NCBI GenBank assembly: GCA_013176395.1
Contig: JABMLP010000029.1
Location: forward strand, 310,001-374,000
DNA: 64,000 nt
Direction: 5' to 3'
From: Venturia oleaginea
Taxonomy: Eukaryota; Ascomycota; Dothideomycetes; Venturiales; Venturiaceae
Below are positions 54,152 through 63,161 of this stretch, in pieces; position 1 is the stretch's first letter, and each line of letters opens with the position of its first letter. A program made the translations under genes and the position numbers. Under the pieces are notes generated by a model that saw only the letters and a list, made by a program, of their open reading frames with translations, did no database searches and was not told where the DNA came from.

Positions 54152-54771
54152 TACATTGTTAACTTTGATAGAAATCTGATCGGGTTTGGAAAGGTATGGG
54201 TTCTTGAGGTCGGAGGATTTGTGGTAGGAGGTTGGGGGGAGGGGGTTTGTGAGAGTTTGGAGTGTAGGGTTTATGGGGTCGCTACTAGGAGGATCGGTAG
54301 GGGGGTTGTTCAGTTTGAGGAGGGGGAGGGGAGGATAAGGAAGAGTGGGGAGAAAAGGAAGAGCGAGATAAGTAGATAGGTAGGGTAACAGGAGCTATGA
54401 AGCAGTTGTTGGGGATTATTTGTTCATTTGATGATTTATATGGTGTGCGTCGATTCGAGAAATCCCATTTTGATTTTCCATGGAACAGAGGCGAACTTTA
54501 CTATTGTCAAGTAAATACGAAGCTTCCTCCAGAGCGGGGCGGAGCAGAGTTCTCGGCTGAGAATTCAGTTTTTATGCTGAGGACTATGCTAATCTTAACC
54601 TTTGAATTGTTGAGAGTAGACTCCGATAAGGAGTTGATTATGTTCTCAGCAAATACAGCTTCTAATGTAAATCCCAATCAGTCTCTGACCGATTTGAGAT
54701 GAAAGAGATGATGCCTACATGTACTGGACTGTCCATATTCCAAGATACTACCCTGATAAGCAGATATCCTC
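54152..54771. other. Intergenic
   Basis: Flank of the transposon. A 101-codon frame at 54397-54702 (+) has no recognisable domain and no neighbours in sense; I do not call it a gene. Confidence 0.4.
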
Positions 54772-55800
54772 TTAGCCATCAGCAGTCGCCAGATCTTCTT
54801 CCATTGTTCCAAGCCTTTTGAGTCCCCGCTCCACATCCAGCATCACTTTCTCGACGAGCTCCTCTTCAACGATAACCTCCAGCCAGGATAAACCGATGTT
54901 AAGACAATCATCTCCGCCAGTAACGATACAAGCTGTGAGCGGCACCGCGACCACATTGTTGCTCTTGCTAAAGAACATCCTGCCAATGTGCCAGCTAGGA
55001 GAGCAGTAAAGTGGTTTGAAAGCACCCAGATCCCCTGTCATTGGCAGGCCTGTCCATAAACCAGCGTTCGAAGGCGGATACCAGCTATATCATAGCGCCT
55101 TCAGGATGAAGATGATCGACAGAGGAAGCACGTGAAGAGTCTCTTACCAAACGATCATGTGGCGAGACCATAGAAGTGGCGAGTATTGTACTTTCCTCCA
55201 TCAATAAGAGCTCGTCAAGCGGGATCTTGGACAGCGCAGAGCAGAAGGAGCGATGAAATGCGACACCTGGTTGACCATCACCAATAGCATGGTGGAACAC
55301 GAAACTGGCAACGAATCGCGAGAGGTCACTAGTCTCGGTCAATATCAAGAGTCTCCAGAATGGTCATTGTCCGTAGTCTCCCTTGAGATCTGTGCTGTGC
55401 TGGTCTTCGAGCAGTTCATTAAGCTCAAAGTCCCGCACAGCATCAGCAGCATGGCTGGGCTTCCTGGCGATAAAAGACACGGATTTGTTCAGGTCAATGA
55501 GCGGAAGCCGGGCGAATTATGGCGCAGGCGTTTCTTCGTCCTTCACGATGGCACTCAGAATCGGATGTGGGCGGATGACCTTGCTCAATGCAGGATAGAT
55601 GATCTTATGCAAGGCGATAATTGAAGCCGAGCTAGAGTAGCAAGCGCTCACTGCCACGCTGGGGTAGAGACCTAACGAGTGGCGAGCGGAAGAGTATTGC
55701 TCGAGATAGCCTGCAACGAGTGATTAGCACTATCGTGAGGTGAACATCGATGCTCGGCTTCCATACCGAGAGGCCGTAGTCTTTCAAGGGGTTCGGCCAT
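54772..55800 (-). pseudogene. Dead alcohol acetyltransferase (AATase-like, condensation-fold acyltransferase)
   Basis: Exon 1 55800-55767 (MAEPLERLRPLG), intron 55766-55711 (56 nt, GTATGG...TTGCAG), then YLEQYSSARHSLGLYPSVAV: the RPLGxLExxSxARHxLGxY opening is characteristic of fungal AATase. In-frame stops: TAA at 55519-55517 (after ETPAP, before FARLPLIDLN) and TGA at 55366-55364 (after DYGQ, before PFWRLLILTE). The acyltransferase motif FVFHHAIGDGQPGVAFHRSF (HHxxxDG) is intact near 55290. Beyond 55085 the frame breaks, and only the C-terminal CLNIGLSWLEVIVEEELVEK piece (55041-54772) is recognisable, so a central block is missing. Retroposon copy 2 sits about 90 bp upstream of the start codon. 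Confidence 0.75.
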
Positions 55801-55902
55801 GATTGGGTTCCGTTACAGAAAAAACTGAAATTGACTACGATGGGATGAACAGAATTTGACATTTCGATTGATGAGATGTAGAGGAGATGTAAAGCTGACA
55901 GA

Positions 55903-57507
55903 TTGATTGATTGATTGATTGATTTTATCCTACTCGGTTGCAGCCGCTTAATCAGGCAGCTATGTCCGGTTAGGAGGACTTCATCAGACAGCCGACACGT
56001 GATAGATTATATAATCCACCGCGCCCCACTTCGCCCCGTTCACTGAAACAAGACCAGCTGTCCCCTCCGTCCTCCCTCTTTTCCCTTAACCAGTATCTCC
56101 AAATGCCCGCTGGCTCTTGTAGATACTGGTTATTCTGCTAGTATATCTGTGCTATGTAGACTCAAGAGGCAATGCCTCGTGTTTCGCTAACCTTTTACCT
56201 ACAGTCTCCCTCTAATGCTCAGCTTTGTCTATCTGTTTCGCCTTATCCCTCAAGGCCAATGGGTTCCCTAAGTATGTTTCTGCTTGTGAAAGTTGCCTTG
56301 CACCAGATTCCTATGCGGCGGTGTATTTGGTTGTGTGATGCTGGAGACAATAGTAACCATCGTAGTCGTGATTTCGCTGCTTGGGTGTGATACTCCGGGT
56401 ATGCCCGTGGACGAGGCTGTCTGGTAGCTGCCGTATTGTATGGCGCCGATCGTGCTATAGACCTGCCGTCTTATAGTCGGAGCCTATCTGCTGCTAGTCG
56501 CTCTCCCTACTTGCTATATCGCGCTCCTACTCTTGCCAATGCCATAACTGGGACGCAACAGTCTGGGGAGAGGCTCAAGGCTACGTCTGCTGGCTTGTAG
56601 GGAGGGGATTTGCCGCCAATAAGCTCCTTCTATACGTCCTTACTGCTTACTGTGTTGCGCACCTACTCTTGCCAATGCCATAACTGGGACGCAACAGTTT
56701 GGGGAGAGGCTCAAGGCTCTGGACATCAGCTTGCAGCAGGACGGTTTGCGGAGACGATAGTAGATGAGGTTCTCTAGCAGCTGCCGTATCGTGTCGCACC
56801 GATTGTGTTGTAGACCTGTCGTCTTATAGTCGGAGCCTATCTGCTGCTAGTCGCTCTCCCTGCTTGCTATATCGCGCACCTACTCTTGCCACTGCCATAA
56901 CTGGGACGCAACAGTCTGGGGAGAGGCTCAAGGCTACGTCTGCTAGCTTACAGGGAGGGGATTTGCCGCCAATAGGCTCCTTCTATGCGTCCTTACTACT
57001 TACTGTGTCGCGCACCTACTCTTGCCAATGCCATAACTGGGACGCAACAGTTTGGGGAGAGGCTCAAGGCTCTGGGCAACAGCTTGTAGCAGGACGGTTT
57101 GCCAAGACGTTGGGAGAGATTGTCTAGTCGTTGCAGTGGTGTGTGGTGCCGATTGTTGCGCACCGGGCGTCTGGTGTTTGAGATGTGTTGAAGGTATTGC
57201 CGTTCTAGCAGTGACTCGTCGACTCGGAGCGTTGCAGTGTCATCTGGGGTGATGGACTAGCCGGGAGATAGTGACTAGATGGTTGCTGTTGTCTTTGGTG
57301 GACGCATCGTTCGTGTAGCTTGCTCATGTATTCGTCTGCTTGCTCTGCCGTGGCCGCGACGGCGACTCTAGAGATATCTCATCGACGCTGAGGGACGCGC
57401 GATGGCCTCTAGAGGCCGGAGCGGCCACTGGCAGAGGTGTTTTGATGATCCTTAGATGATACTTCTGTAAATTCCAAAAATTGAGTTCTCGCTGTGTGTG
57501 CTGTTTT
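55903..57507 (-). mobile_element. 1.6-kb non-coding retroposon, copy 2 (inverted relative to copy 1)
   Basis: Nearly identical to 7971-9572 in reverse orientation. The tail at 55903 onward is GATTGATTGATTGATT (TCAA repeats on the element's strand). Flanked by a 13-15 bp target duplication TGTAAAGCTGACAGA (55888-55902 and 57508-57522) that differs from that of copy 1, so these are independent insertions, not halves of a segmental duplication. Contains the same internal tandem repeats. The 87-codon frame at 56864-57127 (+), matching 8616-8353 (-), is antisense to the element and follows its repeats, so I treat it as non-coding. Confidence 0.88.
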
Positions 57508-57522
57508 TGTAAAGCTGACAGA

Positions 57523-58109
57523 GTAGATCCTTCAGGGGAATTGATATTAAAAAAAATTGGTCACGTGACTAGCTGCCAAATGTTTCCCTTTCTTTTTGGA
57601 CGTTTGGTGGTCAAGAAAACATACTCGAATCCTAAAATACGGGTATATTCCGAAGAGTGTGAATTTCTGGCTCTCGTTAGGTATTGCACATGTTGCTAAC
57701 AAACCTCGCTCCTTGAACACCACCTCTCTCACAAAGCCCATTGAATCATCGACCGACCATCGACAACCACGTCGCAGCTGCCGTGAAACACTGCCTGCGC
57801 ATCCCCCAGTTGGCTCGATTCTTTTACTTAATCTCTGGATTATACAGATGATGATTGGTGTTTGTGTATGAAGGAGGGGTCGATGATGGCTAGCAGAAAT
57901 TATGTGGACCTGTCTTATCTGACGCACTTTAAACCGACGAGCTGCTCCATGCCATTAGTCGATGATAGCTAGTACTATCATCAGTGGACCGCATTTCCTA
58001 ATACGGGGGCTCCATCGCCCGTTGAAGCGCGTCGAGATGGACCTCGATAAAGTGCAACCAACATACACACTTCGAAACCTAAGCTTGCTACTCTATCAAA
58101 CCAGCCATC
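57523..58109. other. Intergenic between retroposon copy 2 and the first Rieske-like gene
   Basis: No supported gene. Frames at 57596-57871 (+) and 57927-57547 (-) overlap and lack domains. The last 60 nt (ACCAACATACACACTTCGAA region) are leader-like. Confidence 0.45.
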
Positions 58110-59221
58110 ATGGAGTCTTTGCCAAAGACTTTGCCTGCTTCCTGGTACAGGAGCTCGCCATTGTACCAGCTTGAAAAGCGAGGAGTGTTTCTGAAGGTGA
58201 GTTTTTAACCACTGATTCAAGAACCGCTCAATCTAACATAAACACAGGCATGGTTTTTATTGGCTCCTATTACGCGCTTCCAAGGCGAGAATGAGGACGT
58301 TGACTACGAGATGGCAGGCGTAAAGCTCAGCGTCCGCCGACAATCAATCTTACAAAATGATATCGCCGTGTTTGACGCAGAAACTGGCGAACAACTACGC
58401 AGCTACATAACCGAATCTGGACTTCTATTCTCGACAATATCATCCATGGCACCAAGCTTCAAAGAATACTTTCCGAACCTAGAGCCACTACTTGCTCGAG
58501 TAGACTTCACAAAACTCCCCTATCGCAAGAGCATCAAGTACGAAGGCAAATTCAACTGGAAGACCATGGTCGATGGCTACCAGGAGTGCTTACATTGCCA
58601 ATACACTCATCCTTCCTTCTCATTATTTTATCCCCCAGCGTTCTACGCAGTCCACAATCACACTAACTTTTCACGCCATATTGCCGATCCGAGGAAGCCG
58701 GATGATGGGCTATTTTTGTATTTCTTTCCTGTTGTGACATTGAACGTGTATGGTGGAGGCATGAGCTCTTTCCGAGTTTGCCCAACAGGCGACCCCGGAG
58801 TTACCCGTGAGTAATTTTCTTCGGCATGTATACTATCCACAACGATTAACGGCTGCCAGGAATGGAGTTTGACTATTATCATGTCGAAGAAGGTGAGAAA
58901 TTCGAGGAATACTACAAATTCGTCCGTCAAGTCGCCCTCGAAGATTTTGAGCTCTGTGAGAAAGCACAAGCAAATCTCGAAAAGGGTATCTACCACGAGG
59001 GTATTCTCAATCCTGAAAAAGAGTCTGGTGTGGCATGTGAGTTGGACCTCGCCCAAATTCATTAGTTCGCCGTTGACGATATCACAGGGTACCAACAAGA
59101 ACTCTTGAAGCGTGTTGTTGCACAGCATGAGACCGAGAAGGCTGCTTCTGATCTTGCTGTGGAACCAACTTGCCAACCTAGCATGGGTTCAGGCAATCGC
59201 GTTGTCTCAGCGGAAGCATGA
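58110..59221 (+). CDS. Rieske-oxygenase catalytic domain protein lacking the Rieske cluster
   Basis: Four exons: 58110-58196, 58248-58806, 58860-59036 and 59088-59221; 318 residues. It opens like a choline-monooxygenase-type enzyme (LPASWYRSSPLYQLEKRG, then AWFLLAPITRFQGENEDVDY). Where the Rieske domain should follow there is only about 35 residues (QNDIAVFDAETGEQLRSYIT...) with no CxH or CxxH. It then resumes at SFKEYFPNLEPLLARVDFTK and the mononuclear-iron motif FNWKTMVDGYQECLHCQYTH, with two His and a preceding Glu, followed by a normal helix-grip C terminus (LFLYFFPVVTLNVYGGGMSS). The missing piece is one module, with intact flanking frame and consensus splice sites, so this is not random decay. 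It needs an outside electron donor if active. The neighbour downstream has the complementary domain. Confidence 0.85.
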
Positions 59222-59600
59222 TCCGAAAGTTCGGGAAAGTTTTTACTGTTAGAAGTCGAGCATTTGATTGATATTCTCAACCCTCACCGCTCCATGGCTG
59301 AATCTCAACAGTCATGACCTTAGTTCTGGGAATCCATGCAAGAATCGTATTGGCTCACGATTACCAACGGTGTAGCGATAGTGTCACGCAGTCTGAACCC
59401 TGTTGGCAATCATTGGCCGAGTCAACATGGACTCGTTTTCCTTTTTAGGTCTACTGCGGCGGATAGATCCATTCATGCTTCGCCACCAAGACATGAGGCC
59501 ACCATGATCATACTGCTAGCATTCAAGAATATATGAAACAACCCGCAGAAGCGTGGCATCATTTTGCGGTACTTAGACAACCTCCATCGCTGACATAATC
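59222..59600. promoter_or_regulatory. Intergenic between the two Rieske-like genes
   Basis: 380 bp on the same strand, containing the 3' end of the first and the promoter of the second gene. No terminal repeats or further frames seen. Confidence 0.4.
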
Positions 59601-61224
59601 ATGCGAGCTCAAGAAGATCTTCCAATGTACGCTGTTACAATTAGCCTTCTTCTCATCTTGGCAACATCGATATTTTTATCATGGCGTTTACTACAGTGGT
59701 TAATTCAACGACTCATAATTCCTACAACTGTTTATCCACGGTCATCTTCCGAGGTCGATTTTGCCCATGCATCTGTACACGAGGTCTCCAAGGACCAAGA
59801 TGTTCCTGAAGGATGGTTCACAGATGACAAAGCTTTTTCCTTAGAGCGTCGTGCTATCTTTGCTACCGTGTGTAAGCACGCCATGCCTCCATACTGTAAT
59901 ACTAATAAATATAGACATGGTTGTGCATAACACACATTTCACACTTTCAACGTCCCGGCGACTATTTGACCTTCAGCATATCGGACTACCCTTTCTTCCT
60001 GACCATGGGCAAGGACTCGATACTCCGAGGATTTCACAATGTATGCAGGCATCGGGCCTACACTGTGACGAGAAAGCCTGTTGGTTCGTCGCTTGTGCTT
60101 GTAAGTTTTTTTTACATGATGAGACTAGACCGATTCTAACTTCTCAATAGGGATGTCGCTATCACGGATGGAGCTACGACACCAAGGGAAAACTGACCAA
60201 AGCCCCGAAGTTCGACGATATCCCAGGTTTTAAAAGGGAGGAAAACAGTCTCTATCAAATTTGGGTGAAGACAGATGGCAATGGGTTCGTCTTTGTAAAC
60301 TTTCAGGGTGATTGGTCAGTCCAGGACCCTGATACGAGGGGTCTTGCTCAGTTTGCAAGATCTTCTAAGATATCTTCCGCCTCTTCGATGGTGGACTTCT
60401 GGCAAGACGAGGGAGACTTCAATTGGAAACTTGCGGGTAAGTAAAGGTTAGCAACGAAATAAAATCATGGCTCAACACCAATAGGTTCACTCTTCGAAGC
60501 CTCGAATGATCATCCCTTTGTAGGCTATGTACGGCAAGCTTCGCTATTCACCCGTCTTTTCGGTGTCAGACATCAACAACAAGCAACCTGCCAACCCAGC
60601 TCCATCTCCGCCCTCCGCTCAATCCCAGGGACAAATCTGTGGTTCATGACAGTCGTAGAACCACTATCAGCAACACGTAGCTCCCTCCGACGAACGCTCT
60701 ACTCAACAAATCCAACCAGCAAACCCTCAATAAATCCGAAACTCATCGATGACGTTCATAAAGACTTCAAGGCTGATCTCCAATGCCTGAACCAAAAACA
60801 AATCGATATCAACACTTCCACTTATTCAATTGGAAGAGATAATGGCATGACATCCTCCCAAACCCACCTCCTCAAACAAATCGAAGCACACCTCAGGCAA
60901 GAACGGAAAGCGGGGACGCAGATTTTTCCTGCTGCGCAACTTGTTCCTGATACGGATGGGAATAGTAGCCCGAGTGGCGTTGCTGAACGATGTAAGATTG
61001 ATGGTTCCCTATCCTTTTCTTAAAGACCTCTTCCTCCCACCTCCGATCATCTCTTCCCATATCTTCTTACGTCCATCCTACCCACCCGTCATACCTTCTC
61101 TCCCCACTTTTATATTTCGGATGAAACTGATGTTTGAATAGTATGCCGGGAACTCGATAGCCTTGCTGACGCAGGGATCACTTGTCTTAAATCTGGGGAG
61201 GGTTCTAGGAGACTTGCTTGGTAA
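59601..61224 (+). CDS. Membrane-anchored Rieske [2Fe-2S] protein lacking the mononuclear-iron motif
   Basis: Five exons: 59601-59867, 59915-60100, 60151-60436, 60485-60991 and 61142-61224; 442 residues, all phases consistent. An N-terminal TM helix (MYAVTISLLLILATSIFLSW) is followed by a Trp/Gln/Arg-rich stop-transfer. The Rieske-oxygenase opening is present (VPEGWFTDDKAFSLERRAIF, WLCITHISHFQRPGDYLTFS). The Rieske ligands are complete: CRHRAYTV and GCRYHGWSYD. After the FNWK of the catalytic domain the sequence reads LAGSLFEASNDHPFVG in place of the usual ...ECxHCxxxH, so the iron-binding histidines are absent, and the remaining domain keeps only the outline (NLWFMTVVEPLSATRSSLRR). Possible roles: electron-transfer partner of the gene upstream, or a degenerate enzyme. 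Confidence 0.88.
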
Positions 61225-61715
61225 TTGACAACAAGGGTTTTGAACTGGTAATGGTATCTTTTTCTAGTGGCATGGAGGCCTGGTAGCACACGATATACTT
61301 ATCTTATCACCACTTAACAACCCCATACTCCAAATATCCAATTCAAAAAAATTCTCTTTAAACTCACCGTGCCTGTTACGCAGAGGCTATGGCTCAAAGT
61401 AATATAGCTGGATTTGGATAATCCATACAGTAGGGTTCAAGTGGTCCGGGGCGACAATATCGTATCAAACAAGTGAAGCGAGGCTTGCAAGATATAAGAG
61501 TCGTGAATTGTGCTAAGTAACTAAAAGCAGCAGCGAAGTAACTAGAGAGTGAAGATACGAGACACTGAGGGAGCAGAGTCTTGTCCCATATATAGAGATC
61601 CATCTGCGCTCGTGGCGCTCGCAATCGAGCAAATCGAGCGCGCTCGCTTTGCCAAGGCTCGAGCGTTCACATAATCCTCCCGGTCCCGTGTAATAACTTA
61701 CTAATCATAAAGGAA
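61225..61715. other. Intergenic
   Basis: No gene seen. An unusual GCTCG/CGAGC-rich patch lies at about 61607-61666. Confidence 0.45.
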
Positions 61716-61912
61716 ACGCGCCATACATGTCACCAAACGTTCAACGTGACAGTATCCGTAACAGTGCCACACATCCCGGCTTCTACTACCAAATCACACA
61801 AAACATTCTCCCCCACCCCAACTTTTCCAAACTCAAAAGCAAAGTACAATTGAATATATAAATCGTAGCATAACAATATCCTTGTTACGGATACTGTCAC
61901 GTGGAACGTTTA

Positions 61913-63039
61913 ACGTAATTCACTAGCGAGCGGGCCATACCACCGAGCGGGCCACCGAATCGATCATCTCATCTTTGCAAGCTTACACCACCACAACGCC
62001 TTAATTAATCAAGACTATCTATTATACAGAAGATTATCGGTATTTAGGGCAATCGCTCGCAGCATGGTCAAAGCCCTTAAATACAAAACAACTAGGTAAA
62101 CCAAAGCAATTCCCTTGACTTGCACTACTTGATGACGAGGCTGTTGTAACAACTGTGTGCTGTATAGGAGCAACACTTGCCTGTATAGGCTGCTGTACAG
62201 TATTCTCCATCAGGCCTTGTGCCTCTGCAACTGGAAGTGTTATTTTCTTTGAGATCTGCTTTTTTTTGACTGCTCTCTTCCTCTTTTGCCTCTCATTCGC
62301 TGCTCTCAATTTCTCATTCTCATCTGCCAACAGTCGCTTCAATTGCTGTAACCCACTCCCGATCGCCTGGCTGTAATTGAGGTGGCTTGCCCCGTCGATC
62401 TGAGGTAGTAACGACGCGTGAGGTACTTGCAATACCCATTGCAAAGCCAGTCTCATCGAAGTTATAGATATCCCCCTCTTGAATGCCGTATTTCTGAATT
62501 GTATTACTCACAAGCCGAAACCAGGCTCCGATAAGCTCTGGATCTTCGCATTGAGCACGCTGATAATCGTACTTGCGATTGAATCTCGATTGCAGGGTAG
62601 GCTGTCGCTTGATGAACCTGGCAGACCAGTTGATACCGATTGAGGCTGAGGGACCGACGCGTTGTTGAAGCAGTAATTTCGCCGCATTCTGTACTGCACA
62701 GACTCGAGCAGGATAGCCTCGATTATCCATTGAGATAATCCATTGAGTTAAGACTTCTTCCTCTGTGGGAGTAAGTTTGTGGCTGTTTGCGCGCGTTTCG
62801 ACGCGTGCAACGCGTCCAGAGAGGCGATATTTGAGGGTACTGTATGGTACATTATAAGCTAATGCAGCTTGGCAAATAGTTGTGATTTGGCCTTTTTGAT
62901 AGGCTTGAAGAGCAAGAAGTAATCGGCCTTCTTGCTGGGCTTTAGAAGGCATGAGGTGGTGGTGTAGAGGCTTGCAAAGATGAAATGATCGATTCGGTAG
63001 CCCGCTCGGTGGTGTGGCCCGCTCGCTAGTGAATTACGT
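61913..63039 (-). mobile_element. Internally deleted pogo/Fot1-type transposon nested in the MITE
   Basis: 1127 bp with near-perfect TIRs of about 70 bp (ACGTAATTCACTAGCGAGCG at each end, inverted; a handful of mismatches) and TA duplications at 61911-61912 and 63040-63041. Different TIR sequence from the element at 52318, so a separate family. It carries both ends of a transposase gene but lacks its middle, as expected of a non-autonomous derivative that a full-length copy elsewhere could move. Confidence 0.92.
62034..62952 (-). pseudogene. Deleted pogo/Fot1 transposase (first catalytic Asp only)
   Basis: From ATG 62952 (MPSKAQQEGRLLLALQAYQK) the N-terminal psq helix-turn-helix, a CENP-B-type HTH (MDNRGYPARVCAVQNAAKLL) and the first DDE block YNFDETGFAMG are intact. 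At about 62330 (ATTGAAGCGACTG) the sequence jumps, with a frame change, to a C-terminal coiled-coil and basic segment (LKRLLADENEKLRAANERQK) and a degraded zinc knuckle C-F-V-F-K-G-F-D-H...C, where the second Cys is Phe. The second and third catalytic Asp are gone. Confidence 0.85.
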
Positions 63040-63161
63040 TAGTGACATGTATGGCGCGTCACAGGGTTCCTCAAATCTGACTGCGCAGGGCGCTCGGGCC
63101 CACCATCCCATCTCAATTTCCACGTATATACCAACTTATCGCTCAATTTACCACCACCACC

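Larger units (their letters stand above)
61716..63059. mobile_element. Small inverted-repeat element (MITE-like, about 215 bp originally) carrying a nested insertion
   Basis: Left end ACGCGCCATACATGTCAC (61716) and right end GTGACATGTATGGCGCGT (to 63059) are perfect complements. The TIR continues inward as AACGTGACAGTATCCGTAAC on the left, matched by GTTACGGATACTGTCACGTG near 61884-61905 on the right arm. The right arm is interrupted at a TA by the 1127-bp pogo derivative (61913-63039). A further piece of this family, CACGTGACAGTATCCGTAA, lies near 18391. No coding capacity of its own. Confidence 0.85.

Noticed and set aside
54397..54702. 101-codon open frame (+)
   Set aside because: Between a transposon and a dead gene, no recognisable domain or splice support; not enough to call.
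58110..61224. The two Rieske-like genes as one gene split by annotation
   Set aside because: Each has its own LPASWYR-type or GWFTDDKAFSLERR-type opening, its own FNWK segment and its own stop with a 380-bp gap, so they are two genes.
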